Positions 18,093 to 28,922 of a stretch of 64,000 bases of DNA are shown here, piece by piece. The notes beneath the pieces were generated by a model. That model worked only from the letters and a program-made list of their open reading frames with translations. It was not told the origin of the DNA and did no database searches. How positions within the stretch are numbered: position 1 is the stretch's first letter; each line of letters opens with the position of its first letter. This DNA comes from Myxococcales bacterium (lineage in GTDB: Bacteria > Myxococcota > UBA727 > JABDBI01): contig CP060221.1 of the NCBI GenBank assembly GCA_023898405.1, positions 620,001 through 684,000 on the forward strand. The letters are read 5' to 3'. Both the position numbers and the translations under genes were made by a program.

Positions 18093-21000
18093 TTAATGCT
18101 CATGCTTATGCCCATGAGGCACATGCTTAGCTCGGGCAATGTCTTCTTCGGCCAATGCTTGAGCATAGATCTCATGAAGACTTTTTAGTTTACTTTCTTG
18201 AGGTAATAAAGTGCCAGAATTATCAATAAACAAATCACTTTCTTTTAAGAATTTTATGAGGAAGCGGCTCGACACTGAAATAGTTTTTATGATTTGCGGA
18301 AGTTTTTCATCGATTTTATCAAAGGTCCACGCTGAAAACTCATGGGGCGCAGTAAGAATTTTCTTAAGTATATGAGTATTGGCCATATAGGAAAAATAGT
18401 TGTATTCCACCATGGATGCAGTAAGTGCTCCCTCATTAGAATATTCTTTCATCCTATCTAAAGATCTTTGATAATCTTGCTCGCTATATTCAGGCAAAAA
18501 CTCCCCAGCGACGGAGGCTGCTGCTGCACCCAGAGTGATTCCTCCACCTAAAAAGTGTGCCATAGCACCAAAGATCGAAGAGTAAACGGCAAAATCAGTG
18601 CCAAAGCGTACAGAACCTCGGCCCAATGCTTGATAAGAGTCATACCCCTCCAATCGCTCTATTCCATAATGTGCAGCAAAGTCGATGTAAGGTAGAGACT
18701 TCAATACTGATTTTCCAACGAGAGCATAGCCCTCGCTTTTTAAATAGCCTAACCAAGATTTATCGTTTAACTCTATCGTTTCTAAACTTGATAAGACATC
18801 ATGGGCTTTTTCACGAAATTGTGGGCTAAAGTCTGGGTGAGCGGCCAAGATATCTTCCAAAGCTTGCCGCATGTTTGGACTATAAAACTCCGTGGATTTC
18901 GGCGTTAAAAAGTCTGCCTCCAACATGTGAGTAGGGATCTCTTGCATAAAAGCTTCTTGTCCCAAAAGAGATGGAAAAAGTCTGTCGTTTGATAAGATTA
19001 AGCCTTCAGGATTATTAGAAAGAAGCGCTTTTTCTAAAGGTAAAAGTAATTCTTCCTGTTTGATTATGTTGAGCTCTGCTGGTTCAACAAGTTGGTAATC
19101 GATGAGGCCATCAATATATTTATGAGCGAAATACTGCCAGGGCTTAAAAAATAGAGTTCGGTTTAGTTGATCGCTTTGAGGAATGTTTGAAATATCCTTA
19201 TAGATTCCAAGTGCATGAAAATCTTTTGCATAGGCTTCTATTAACTTATGCGAGGCTTTTTCAAATGACTCCTCAGTCCCATCAAAACCAGGAGTGCCGC
19301 CAACAAAATAGCGGTTCCAAAAGTGATGAAAGCCTTCATGTCCAATCGTTGCAGCAGTATACTCGAGGTTTTCTTGAGCCGAGGCTATGGCAATAACTTT
19401 TTTACCAAAGATCTGCGAGACATCTTTGGATGAAGCCCGCTGCCCTTCAAGAGCTGAATCATTATTAAAAAATCCACTTGAATCACCTAATGTTTCCCGA
19501 TCAAAAAACAAAATAGGAAGCCCTTCATCACTTTTTATAGATTCATAAGATTGTTTGACATATTTTGAAGGCGACGTCTTGAGAATTTCATCAGCACCTA
19601 AGACGCTATCTATTTGTGAGCTATTTTCTAAATAATAGTTGGTTCCCTTGACTCGGTAAGGAAAAGCTACTTGTTCTTCATTCTCAAAGGTCCATAAAAC
19701 CGGTTTATCTAACTTCTCAATTTTTTCGAACAGCTCCTTATTAAGAACATGCTCTGAAGTTTCAGGTTCTGAAAACTCCTGTCTCTTTAATAAGCGTGAT
19801 CTGGCTAAAAGAGTGGCCAAAAATGCCTTTGAAGCCGACTCAGACGCTATTATTTTTTCCCCTTCCAGAGAGAATAAAGTGTGGTAAAGGTGAGAGCCTT
19901 CCCTCACTCCTTGGTGGGAGTTAAAATACTGATGAGCTCTTTCACATAATTCACTAAACCAAATCTCTTTTTCCTGATCTTGCTCTTGGGGAGAATTATT
20001 GAGCATTTCACTGTTCGCCACATGAAAAAAGTAGTTTATAAGTTGTTGCTCTTCAGAAGAGCAAAAGCCGCCTGGAAAAATACTCTGCTTTGCGTTTTCA
20101 TTTTCCTGGGGATTTTGCAGCTTTGTTTTCTGCAAAGTTGTGCCAAGCTTATTATTTACTCTTTTGGTCTTTATGATTTTAGTTTGAGCGAGTGGTTTTT
20201 CTTTGTCTTCTTTAAGGTGACTCTTCTCATCAAATACTGATTCCCCCGAAAATAAAGCTAGAATTTCTGAAAAATAATCGCTGCTTTTTCCTACAAAATC
20301 GATGACGTGATCAAAGCTATGTTTAACTTCGGATATCCTTCTTGAAATATCTTGCTTGCTGGTGGGAACAGAAAAACCCTCATACATAAGCGAACTAAGT
20401 CTTACGGAATGGCTTTGTTTTTTTAGGTCAAAACTTGCCGAAAATTCATCCACACCAATACCAAAACCATGATGCCCTCCCTGAACGATATCTGAAGAAA
20501 AACTAAAACTATGCCCATTGTCTAACACAGTAAGAAATCCGCTGGCGCTATCAGGAAAGTAATTCCCCAAGGCATCAGTTGAGAATGATAATCCAGCAAT
20601 AGCTCCTTGATTATGAAGTTCGTTAGGCATTTTCAGATGGGTTGTGGGACCCACATGGGTATTTTCAGACAGATGATTGATTTTTAGCTTGGCTCCTTGA
20701 AGTTGTGCTGAAGCTAAATAAAAACCATCTTTGGCATTTTCTATAAACAGTCCTACTGGTGCTTTACCATTGACCCTTGTTGTAATGGGTTTGATAGTTT
20801 TTTGAAAAGAAACCTCGACAATTGGCCCTACTGAAGCGGCTAGATTTAGGGGGTTCATATTGATTTCTAATTTTTCAAATGAGGTTTTGCTTATATTTTG
20901 CCGCATGTGCGATGAAAAGCTATCGATATTCATAGCACTTTCATGAGCAAACAATAGGCTATGATCCTGTTGCCAATCATTTACATGGCCTGAAAGTTGA

Positions 21001-24000
21001 CCCGAGACTATAAAACTCGATGGAATATAAGTTGTGCTTTTACTTTCGCTTTGCTCAAAGTGTGCTCCAATTTTTGGATTTACGTGATTAAAGCCCAAAT
21101 GAAGGCCCTTCTTTCTACTTTGAGTTTTAACGCTACTTTCGAAGGGAGTTTGTGTGACTAAATCAAGCTCTAGACGAGAATCTCCCACTATGATGCTATA
21201 GCCATCATGTAGGTTGAGGCTTCCTCCTGCGATATCAACCAAGCCCCCTACGCGCATTGCACCTGGACCTGGTCTTGTGATGGACTGTTTTTTATCCACC
21301 TGATCAAAGCTGACCCTCGTATTTATCAAGTCTTTTGTCCGAGCAACAAGTTTTTTAATAACCCCCTTTTTCTTCTTGCTACTGTGAGGGATTTCTAAAC
21401 TAAATTTATGTTTACTCGAATGACGAACATCAAAAATTGGCAGTTCTTGTAAATCAACAACTTTAGCATCCAGTACCAATGTGGAGTTAGGCGCATCTAA
21501 AACAATTCCTGGAAAGTCAACCTTGCCTTCTTTAGAAGACCAAATAATAGTACCAGCAGTGGCTGTTTCCTTGAGCGTTGACCAAAGGGTGTAATTATTT
21601 CGAGAATTCCCCTGATAGCCTTGCAGAGCTATGGAGGTTATATCTCCCTGAGCGCTGGTGACAATTCCTCCATCGCCTGCTTTTAGATAGCCTGCCGTTT
21701 GGTGGATTTGCCCATCAGCAGAAAGCAAAAGTATTTTGTCACCTGAAATGCTTCCCTCGAGGAATTGCGTTCCATAGTTAAAGTAACGGTGCCCTTTATG
21801 CTTTTCATAGCCTGCAACATAATACAGAGCCAATCCCTGATTATCATAGCCTTCTTTAGCAAAAATCATGGTGTCAGAAGATGACGATTCAAACTTGGTT
21901 CCAGTTCCAGTGATTTTTCCTTCTTCACTAATAACTCTAAGACCGATTTTTCTTTGATTAATCTCGCCACTAAGTGGATCGGTGTATTCATATTGGCGGC
22001 CTTGGCCACCTTCAATAACTACTGGAGAAAAAATATATTTTTCGATTTGTCCACTTAATCGCTTGTCATTATTATAGCGAATGTTCTCTTGCCCATATTT
22101 GCAAAAGACTCCGAGCCTACCATCAACCTCGGTATAAACATCTCCCTTAATACGAACACCTTCGCCTAAAATCACCTTGCCTTCTTTGGCATGAAGGATC
22201 ATTTCATTGAGGGCCTTGAGCTGAACATGATTTTCTACATCAATACTTCTAGCATCAATAAGCAAAGATCCAGAGGGAATGCCTTTAATAGATTGAGTCA
22301 ATACTTCATCGCCATCGCTGAAAATCTTGAAATCATTTGAGACATGAAAGTTTTTATAAAGGCCTTCTTGGGCAACCAAATGGGAAATGTCTTTTATTTT
22401 TTGAGCCCTCAAGGTGGTATTGGCAAAATCCACTTTTGCATCCGGTGATAAACTCATTTCACCTTCTTTGATCGTTATTGAGAAGTTTTCTCCACCCAGT
22501 ACTGCATGCTTAGAAATATCTAGATTACGCTTAACGTCAAAGACCAGAGTTTCTGCGTCATCAAATTTTCCATCGCTATGAATATTTTCGGCCAAAAACG
22601 AATAATTTCCTGATTGATAATTGGCTAAAAATCTTTGATAAATATCAATGCTACCTCGAGGAGCGCTTACATGATTATTGGGAGAGTCAAACTGGGCATC
22701 ATTATTCAAAAGGATATCACCGTGCTCAGATGTTAAGTTTATATGGTGGCCAGCATGAATGTTTGCATTATCGTCAAGCTTATTATTGGCTGTAGCTGTA
22801 AAACCCATTGCTGCATATTTTTTCCCCTCCAAGCAAAGCTTATGAGCACCACATATGTTGTTATTGATAACAACATCGGTCGACGATGAGTAACCATATC
22901 TAGTTAAAACACTTTTGGTCGCAGCAAAACTTTGCCCCTCATCCAAAGAAAATATGGAGTTTCGATACACTTTGCCGCTCATAACAAGATCTAAGCCACT
23001 GACAGGACCACTGAGATCCACCAGGGAATTGACCGAGACGGTGGGCCCGATAACTGCAAGCGCAGAAGTAACTAAGTTTTCTTTTGACAATGAGAAGTTT
23101 GTTGAACTTTTTGTCGCCAAGCCTTGCACGAAGCTTGAGAACAACTGAGTTGTTTTCGCCGCAGTCATACCTAGATTGATCCCTTGGCCGATTTTTCTAT
23201 GCACAAAGGCAGGGCGGAATTGTTTTCCTTCAGGCATTAATGGGCCCGTCATTATTTGATAAAGTGTGCCACCAATGTTTATGATTCCCATAGCGATTTG
23301 CACGCCTTGAATTACATGCCCAGTCACGCCACCACTGACTACACCGCCTGCAATAAAAAAGCCATTTTTCAAAGCGCTCAGCAAAAGAGGTTGCTGATAC
23401 CAAGACTTTTCCTCTTTCCACCACGTTTTTGGATTCAGCGATGGCAGAGCAAGAGCAATGGGTTTCATCATAATAAAAGAAAGATCACTCACATTAATTA
23501 GAGAATTCACTTGGAGATAGTTTGATTGATTAAGTGTCAACAAACTCAAATTCATAGCAGAAGCATTAATGGTAAAAGAATCAGTTCCGTTATTTTTGGC
23601 CAGCAAAGATAAATTAATCAATGTGTTGATTTCAAGGTTTTTAGCAGCAGATGTGTTAGATAAAAAAGCCACATTAAGATAATCGGAATTGAACTGAATA
23701 TTTCCATCGCTGTTGATATCGCCGCCAAGAGCATTAACAATTACTGCAGCATCAACGTTGGTGTTATTTTCACTCTGAATATTGCCGCGGTTTAAAAATA
23801 TCCCTTTCAAATCTATATCGATATTTTTTCCTGAAATATCGCCTCGATTATGTAAATGTTTACCAATTATCTTGTTGAGATGTTTGGCATTTAATCGCGC
23901 GGTTTTCTCAAGTTTAATTTTTTTATCGCAGGAGATTTGACTATTTTCACAAGAAATTTCGCCAGATAAAGTAATTAAATCGTGACCAATCATTATACTG

Positions 24001-25994
24001 GTATCGCATGAAATTATAGAGTTTTCCTCTGTGATAATTTTATTGGCTTCTTCAAAATTAGTTTTTGAAACAATCTTTGACCCACTTTGGTGGCTTGCTT
24101 CTTGGGTTTTTACGCTCAACTGCTCGCTCATTATGCGCGCACTGCTATCAAAAGTGACATCTTGTTCAGAAATAAAACTCATATTTTGCGAAACAATGCT
24201 ACCACCAATCTTAGTGTTATATGCTTCAGAAACGAAGGACATAGCTTGAGTATAGGCGCTTTTATCATGTATCAGACTTCTGCACTGACTTTGCAGCATG
24301 CCATCGCATGAGATAGTTCCTAAAAAAGTTAAATCATTATCAAGCCTGATAGCAATATGCCCTTGCTTGCTTGGGTTTTTAGCTTTTACGTCTATCAATC
24401 CTGAAAATTTTGCGTCTTTTCCTTGCAGCATAATTTGATTGGCAAAAATCTGCGAGCATTCAAACTGCTCAAAATCTTCTTTGGAAAACATTAATAATTT
24501 TTCAGTCTGAATATTTCCCGATAGATTTATCGCTTCGGAAAATAAAAATAAATTAGAATATGAGTGACTGTTGCCGTCAAGAAAAATATCCTTACTGGAA
24601 ATCTTTATAGAGTTTTTCTCAAATCCGCCTGCAGATAAAAAGCTTCCTGGTTTTTGTGAAAATTTCTGCCCTGCTTGAAAAAATAATGGGTGGTTTTTTG
24701 CTTGCGCCTTTCCTGCAAAAATAAAATCATTTTTGGCAGAAAAAGTTGCCCCCCTTTTTAGCTTTCTCATAATATTTTTGGTTTTGTCAGAGAGACTTGT
24801 AACGGCTTGCCGATCAGAAGCCACAGATAGATCAAGGTTCAGCATTCCCTGAAAGTTAATATTATTTTCGCTGGCCATATTGAGATGATGAAAGATGGTA
24901 AATTGCGACTTGGAAAAAATTTGAAGCATGTTTTTGGCGTTTACTAATAAAACCAAAGCCTTAAGCTGATTGTTTATCAAGTAGACGTCGGCGGCAGCGA
25001 TATGCCCTACTCCCAAAATTTCGGTTTGCCCTTGATCTTTAAATACCGTAAAATTGCCAAAAAAACTATCCGAAATTTTTACATTGTTTTGGTTTAAGAA
25101 ATTTCCTCGGGATTGCTTAAAAATCCTGGCACCAAGCAAGCTTTTATTGACAAAATTATCAACAGCAAACTCCATTTCATCCACATTGAGTTTGCCTAAG
25201 TTTTCTATTTTTTGCGCTTCAAAAACACCATGACCCAAATGAGTTTGGCCTTTATTGATAAAGTTGTCGGTTTTTATAAAGGTTTTCTTAAATAAGGTTT
25301 TTGACTTTGGGTGAAGTTGCAAATTTTTAAAGTAGCCAACTAATGCATCAACATGGAGATCGCCCGAGTTTTTTAGTAGGTGGACACTTTTGTTAAACAG
25401 CACATTGCCGCTATTTACTTCTCCACAAAAAAAATGTTTGGCTCTTACTTTAGAACCCAAATCAAAATCCACGCTGACATCATCACCGATATTCACAAAG
25501 CCAAGCTTGGATTCATCTAAAAATCTATACTGCCCCTTTTCAAGCATGAGTTGAGAGTTTTCTTCTTGCTGCACACCCTGTTCGAATTGACATTGCCCCT
25601 CTATAGAAAAACTTCCGTGCACAAGACTTAGAGGGTTTTTAAAGAATATATCCGCGGATGATTCCACCCGAAGTCCTTTGTTTTTTGGAAAGTTCTCTAA
25701 ATCAATGGAGCCGTTATGGCTGCTTTTAAAGTGAAGGTAGCCATCTTCGTGCTTGCTCAAAGAAGCCACTGCCTGATCAGCCAACAAAAAGTTTATTTTA
25801 ATGCGCGGGTTTTCAATTAAACTCTCTGCGATTTCTGCTTTTTCAAAATCTAAAATTATTTTTTCTGAATTTTTTTCCACTTGGAAATTTAATTCCAAAA
25901 ATTTTTCATGAGCGTGCTGAAGGGAAAATGCTGTTTTCCCCACGGCAAAGCTGAACACAAAAATAAATATTTTTATTAAAAATTTTTTATTCAT
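18093..25994 (-). CDS. Giant secreted hemagglutinin-like protein with HExxH motif
   Basis: 2633 aa, with a signal peptide (MNKKFLIKIFIFVFSFAVGKTAFS). Residues of about 30-850 and 1000-1900 are long runs of short N/D/G-rich beta-strand repeats (for example NNINFQGMLNLDL, GNIQSENNTNVDA), as in filamentous-hemagglutinin beta-helices. A glycine-rich hydrophobic stretch lies near residues 875-910 and a second near 2465-2505 (GAMAHFLGGGITLGAAAASVAG). Between them HEGFH at 2219-2223 fits the HExxH zinc-protease motif, with possible third-ligand glutamates about 20 residues on. The tail is His-rich (HGHKHEH). No TpsB transporter gene is in the window. Adhesin, contact toxin or protease are all possible; it forms an operon with the upstream secreted protein. 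Confidence 0.65.
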   Translation of the reverse strand: MNKKFLIKIFIFVFSFAVGKTAFSLQHAHEKFLELNFQVEKNSEKIILDFEKAEIAESLIENPRIKINFLLADQAVASLSKHEDGYLHFKSSHNGSIDLENFPKNKGLRVESSADIFFKNPLSLVHGSFSIEGQCQFEQGVQQEENSQLMLEKGQYRFLDESKLGFVNIGDDVSVDFDLGSKVRAKHFFCGEVNSGNVLFNKSVHLLKNSGDLHVDALVGYFKNLQLHPKSKTLFKKTFIKTDNFINKGQTHLGHGVFEAQKIENLGKLNVDEMEFAVDNFVNKSLLGARIFKQSRGNFLNQNNVKISDSFFGNFTVFKDQGQTEILGVGHIAAADVYLINNQLKALVLLVNAKNMLQIFSKSQFTIFHHLNMASENNINFQGMLNLDLSVASDRQAVTSLSDKTKNIMRKLKRGATFSAKNDFIFAGKAQAKNHPLFFQAGQKFSQKPGSFLSAGGFEKNSIKISSKDIFLDGNSHSYSNLFLFSEAINLSGNIQTEKLLMFSKEDFEQFECSQIFANQIMLQGKDAKFSGLIDVKAKNPSKQGHIAIRLDNDLTFLGTISCDGMLQSQCRSLIHDKSAYTQAMSFVSEAYNTKIGGSIVSQNMSFISEQDVTFDSSARIMSEQLSVKTQEASHQSGSKIVSKTNFEEANKIITEENSIISCDTSIMIGHDLITLSGEISCENSQISCDKKIKLEKTARLNAKHLNKIIGKHLHNRGDISGKNIDIDLKGIFLNRGNIQSENNTNVDAAVIVNALGGDINSDGNIQFNSDYLNVAFLSNTSAAKNLEINTLINLSLLAKNNGTDSFTINASAMNLSLLTLNQSNYLQVNSLINVSDLSFIMMKPIALALPSLNPKTWWKEEKSWYQQPLLLSALKNGFFIAGGVVSGGVTGHVIQGVQIAMGIINIGGTLYQIMTGPLMPEGKQFRPAFVHRKIGQGINLGMTAAKTTQLFSSFVQGLATKSSTNFSLSKENLVTSALAVIGPTVSVNSLVDLSGPVSGLDLVMSGKVYRNSIFSLDEGQSFAATKSVLTRYGYSSSTDVVINNNICGAHKLCLEGKKYAAMGFTATANNKLDDNANIHAGHHINLTSEHGDILLNNDAQFDSPNNHVSAPRGSIDIYQRFLANYQSGNYSFLAENIHSDGKFDDAETLVFDVKRNLDISKHAVLGGENFSITIKEGEMSLSPDAKVDFANTTLRAQKIKDISHLVAQEGLYKNFHVSNDFKIFSDGDEVLTQSIKGIPSGSLLIDARSIDVENHVQLKALNEMILHAKEGKVILGEGVRIKGDVYTEVDGRLGVFCKYGQENIRYNNDKRLSGQIEKYIFSPVVIEGGQGRQYEYTDPLSGEINQRKIGLRVISEEGKITGTGTKFESSSSDTMIFAKEGYDNQGLALYYVAGYEKHKGHRYFNYGTQFLEGSISGDKILLLSADGQIHQTAGYLKAGDGGIVTSAQGDITSIALQGYQGNSRNNYTLWSTLKETATAGTIIWSSKEGKVDFPGIVLDAPNSTLVLDAKVVDLQELPIFDVRHSSKHKFSLEIPHSSKKKKGVIKKLVARTKDLINTRVSFDQVDKKQSITRPGPGAMRVGGLVDIAGGSLNLHDGYSIIVGDSRLELDLVTQTPFESSVKTQSRKKGLHLGFNHVNPKIGAHFEQSESKSTTYIPSSFIVSGQLSGHVNDWQQDHSLLFAHESAMNIDSFSSHMRQNISKTSFEKLEINMNPLNLAASVGPIVEVSFQKTIKPITTRVNGKAPVGLFIENAKDGFYLASAQLQGAKLKINHLSENTHVGPTTHLKMPNELHNQGAIAGLSFSTDALGNYFPDSASGFLTVLDNGHSFSFSSDIVQGGHHGFGIGVDEFSASFDLKKQSHSVRLSSLMYEGFSVPTSKQDISRRISEVKHSFDHVIDFVGKSSDYFSEILALFSGESVFDEKSHLKEDKEKPLAQTKIIKTKRVNNKLGTTLQKTKLQNPQENENAKQSIFPGGFCSSEEQQLINYFFHVANSEMLNNSPQEQDQEKEIWFSELCERAHQYFNSHQGVREGSHLYHTLFSLEGEKIIASESASKAFLATLLARSRLLKRQEFSEPETSEHVLNKELFEKIEKLDKPVLWTFENEEQVAFPYRVKGTNYYLENSSQIDSVLGADEILKTSPSKYVKQSYESIKSDEGLPILFFDRETLGDSSGFFNNDSALEGQRASSKDVSQIFGKKVIAIASAQENLEYTAATIGHEGFHHFWNRYFVGGTPGFDGTEESFEKASHKLIEAYAKDFHALGIYKDISNIPQSDQLNRTLFFKPWQYFAHKYIDGLIDYQLVEPAELNIIKQEELLLPLEKALLSNNPEGLILSNDRLFPSLLGQEAFMQEIPTHMLEADFLTPKSTEFYSPNMRQALEDILAAHPDFSPQFREKAHDVLSSLETIELNDKSWLGYLKSEGYALVGKSVLKSLPYIDFAAHYGIERLEGYDSYQALGRGSVRFGTDFAVYSSIFGAMAHFLGGGITLGAAAASVAGEFLPEYSEQDYQRSLDRMKEYSNEGALTASMVEYNYFSYMANTHILKKILTAPHEFSAWTFDKIDEKLPQIIKTISVSSRFLIKFLKESDLFIDNSGTLLPQESKLKSLHEIYAQALAEEDIARAKHVPHGHKHEH

Positions 25995-26016
25995 CTTTTT
26001 TCACGTAAATTTCTAT

Positions 26017-28617
26017 TTAATTTTTAAAAAAAACAATATTTGGATCTTTGAAACCTTTTGAGTTTTTATCTAGCATTAGCTCTGGAATATTTAAAATTTC
26101 CTGAGTAGGAGTTTTATAAAGCTTTGCAGTCTCTTTATTCAAATTATTTTCTGTATAAAGCACAATTTCTTCAAGAGAATTGTCAGGCAAATGTGAAAGT
26201 TCATACAGCTTTTCAATAGCCATATCAAAAGAATATCCTTGCGGCACAAACTCGTCAAAATTTCGCGCTACAACATAGTAAACATCCTTGCTAAAGCCTG
26301 CTAGTGAAAACAGGGGAACAATAGTCGTTTGCAGAAAAATTTTCATAAGTAGAGAGTCCGTGACCTGATGAACCCTGTTCCAGGTTAAATAAGTTATAAC
26401 CCTTGCTTTGCTAATCCCAAAGGATTCTGGAGCGGGCATATCAAAGAAAAGGTTTTTTAGTTTGATTTTATCGGCCAGCGATTTAGCAAGAAAAAACACT
26501 TCTCTATTGTTAAGATTAGTTAAATGAAGTTTAAAAATTTTCAGATTGTTCATGCCAGAAACACACGCAATCATGCTCTTTTTCTGCTCAGTGCTTAGTT
26601 TTTTATTTGATATTCTAAGTTCTGTCATAATTTCTTGGCTTTTTTGTAGCATAGAGACAATGCCATCAAAAAATCCCCCTGAGCTTTTCATGCTCTCAAA
26701 GAGCACAACAGGAGTTTTTATTTTTGCTAAAAATTGAGACAGCTTGCTTTGAGCATCACGCCCTAATCCAAAAATTAAATTCCTGTTTGTAAAAAGAATT
26801 TCTAAAAAACTCACGTCAATTCCATCTGGAAGAAAAAGTTCTTCTAGATTGTTGTTTGAAACTTCCAAAATAAAATCATAGTAATCCTTCTCATTCTCGG
26901 GCTTGCTCAGCCGAGGATCAAAAAGTGGCTTTATAGAGACTTTAAGAGATCTTACCTGATTTTTTGTTAGGAACTCTTTTAATATTGCTAAATGATTTTG
27001 ATTATTGATAGGCGGCAGCGTAAGTTCATCGATATCAAGATTTCCTACTCCCTTAAGGTAGTTAAATACTATTTCTGCTTTGCCGAATTCTAAGTCGAGT
27101 TTTAGGGTATTAAAGTTGCCCTCGGCACGAGAAGCACTTAAAAATAATAAATCATTCTGATCAAGATATTTGGGCATAAAATCATCTTCAATATGATAAC
27201 TAAGGTCATTGGGACCTAAGATGTCAAATAAGCGTAAAAACTCTTGTGAAGCTAGACGTTTTTCGTCACTATTTTTTAAACTTTTAAGGTTTAAAATGAT
27301 CTTTTTCTTTTTGTTTTCATCAAAGAAAATTGAAAAGGATTTTAAGGCCTGCGCAACACCATCTGCTCCAAGTTGTACAAGGCTCTTGCTTACATCAGCC
27401 TGAGAGAAAGCTTTGTGGTCAATAAATTCTGGGGTAACGAACTCTACGCGATGCCCATCTCCACCATCCACTACTTCCTGCCATTCTTGATAAGCTCCAT
27501 CATTATGAAATGCCTTAAGTTGGTAAAACATATCAGAACAAAATTCGATTTTAGTGTGTTTTTGCCCAGAATCTGGAGCGCAAAACTTAATTTTTGTTGG
27601 CTTAATAAGAAAACATACAAGCTCTTGGCCATCAGCCTGAGACTCTTTAAAAAGTTCGGGAACTGGTAAATTGTCAAGACATAAAAAATTTCCTTCTTTC
27701 TTTTGCCCTTGATAAAAAACTTGCTCGCCTTCTTTCTGCGAAACAAGTATAAAAGCATTTTTAGCATTAATAGGGGATGATTTTTTCTTGAACATATAAC
27801 AGCACCCACCAAACTCTTGCCCCTTTTCGTACAAAAGTTGTCCTGCCATTTTAGAGCTATCCACCTCATACTGTGCATATTCTTGTTTATCTAGAAAAAC
27901 GCCGTTTATTTCAGCCCAACGAGCATACTCATCGCTTTCAGCGTAAGTAGCCAAATATAGTGGGTGAAGTTTTAAGTTAAGGTCACAGTAAGAAGCGCCT
28001 TTAATCCTTTTTTTTGAGAGGCACTGGTGATTAAATCGATACGCCTCTTGTTGAGCCCAATATTCTCTTTTGGTGTTTTCGAGACCAATGAGAAAAACCA
28101 ATACAGTTTGATTGGATTTTTTATCAAAAATGCTTTCAAAACCCATGATTTTTAAAAACATTGTTCGATAAATTTTTAGCTTTGGCACCCATTGATCATT
28201 AATTTGTTCTTGTTCGTGGTTCCAGATGATTTTTTGTTTGGCCTCAATGCTTGGGAGCTCATCTTTTATTTGCTCTTTGAAGGTTTTATTACGCTCAAAT
28301 TGCAGTTGGCAGTTTTTAGTTTTAAAGGGGAAAAATTTCAAGCTAGAACTTAGAGTAGCAGAGTTTTCGTCACTCCACTTAAAGCATATAGCTACATTAT
28401 GACCTGAACGTTTTTCGACTTCAGCAATGCTGAACTCAAACTGTTCTTCATCACAAACAAACTTTTCATTATTATGAGAACATTTAGAACCGTTTATTTC
28501 TAGACAAATTTGCTGTGCTTCATCGCCATCAAGATCGTACGTTACAATATCAAATATAGAAAAAGAAAAACAATTAACTGGAAACAAAAAAAAGATTAAA
28601 ATATTTTTTTTAAACAT
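26017..28617 (-). CDS. Large secreted protein, first gene of the giant-protein operon
   Basis: 866 aa from the ATG at 28617, which gives a clean signal peptide (MFKKNILIFFLFPVNCFSFS) and has GGTGG six bases upstream. The frame extends to a TTG at 28656, which would bury the signal. The N-terminal third is Cys-rich (QICLEINGSKCSHNN). The C-terminal half contains spaced leucine-rich segments (NNLEELFLPDGIDVSFLEILF-, NNLKIFKLHLTNLNNREV) that may be leucine-rich repeats of the ribonuclease-inhibitor kind. No catalytic motif is recognised. Only 22 bases separate it from the 2633-aa gene, so the two are probably co-transcribed and may act together. Confidence 0.7.
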   Translation of the reverse strand: MFKKNILIFFLFPVNCFSFSIFDIVTYDLDGDEAQQICLEINGSKCSHNNEKFVCDEEQFEFSIAEVEKRSGHNVAICFKWSDENSATLSSSLKFFPFKTKNCQLQFERNKTFKEQIKDELPSIEAKQKIIWNHEQEQINDQWVPKLKIYRTMFLKIMGFESIFDKKSNQTVLVFLIGLENTKREYWAQQEAYRFNHQCLSKKRIKGASYCDLNLKLHPLYLATYAESDEYARWAEINGVFLDKQEYAQYEVDSSKMAGQLLYEKGQEFGGCCYMFKKKSSPINAKNAFILVSQKEGEQVFYQGQKKEGNFLCLDNLPVPELFKESQADGQELVCFLIKPTKIKFCAPDSGQKHTKIEFCSDMFYQLKAFHNDGAYQEWQEVVDGGDGHRVEFVTPEFIDHKAFSQADVSKSLVQLGADGVAQALKSFSIFFDENKKKKIILNLKSLKNSDEKRLASQEFLRLFDILGPNDLSYHIEDDFMPKYLDQNDLLFLSASRAEGNFNTLKLDLEFGKAEIVFNYLKGVGNLDIDELTLPPINNQNHLAILKEFLTKNQVRSLKVSIKPLFDPRLSKPENEKDYYDFILEVSNNNLEELFLPDGIDVSFLEILFTNRNLIFGLGRDAQSKLSQFLAKIKTPVVLFESMKSSGGFFDGIVSMLQKSQEIMTELRISNKKLSTEQKKSMIACVSGMNNLKIFKLHLTNLNNREVFFLAKSLADKIKLKNLFFDMPAPESFGISKARVITYLTWNRVHQVTDSLLMKIFLQTTIVPLFSLAGFSKDVYYVVARNFDEFVPQGYSFDMAIEKLYELSHLPDNSLEEIVLYTENNLNKETAKLYKTPTQEILNIPELMLDKNSKGFKDPNIVFFKN

Positions 28618-28922
28618 AAAAAACCACCAACAAAAAATCACCATCTTTTTATACAATAAAAAATCAATGTCAATGTTTAATACAGCTTCCTAGAAAGTAT
28701 TTAAAAAAGTTTAGGACTATTTTTGTTGGCCTGATAAAGCATTTTTGGCAGATAATGGCAGCACTTCTAACATTTGGGAGCGAAAAACGGTACGGTGATG
28801 TAAAGAAAAAGTTGAAAGGCTTCTTAATAAATTTTTGAACGATTCCGCAGCGCACGCGAGGACTTAGTGAAAAAATTTATTAAGAAGCCTTTCAACTTTT
28901 TCTGGACACGACCAAACCTTTC
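28618..28922. other. Intergenic region holding a palindromic element
   Basis: 305 bases between the secreted-protein operon and dapD. The only structured part is the long inverted repeat at 28805-28902. The small minus-strand frame 28670-28855 runs into that repeat and is not a credible gene. Confidence 0.5.
28805..28902. repeat. Long palindromic element, full copy (32-bp arms)
   Basis: Arms 28805-28836 and 28871-28902 are perfect 32-bp inverted repeats (the left arm begins GAAAAAGTTGAAAGGCTTC) around a 34-base GC-richer centre. A half copy with the same centre lies at 32030-32096. The full copy begins 21 bases after the dapD stop and could act as its transcript end or stabiliser. Size and symmetry suggest a MITE- or REP-like dispersed element. 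Confidence 0.8.

Noticed and set aside
28670..28855. 61-codon minus-strand frame running into the palindromic element
   Set aside because: Half of it is repeat sequence and it has no ribosome binding site.
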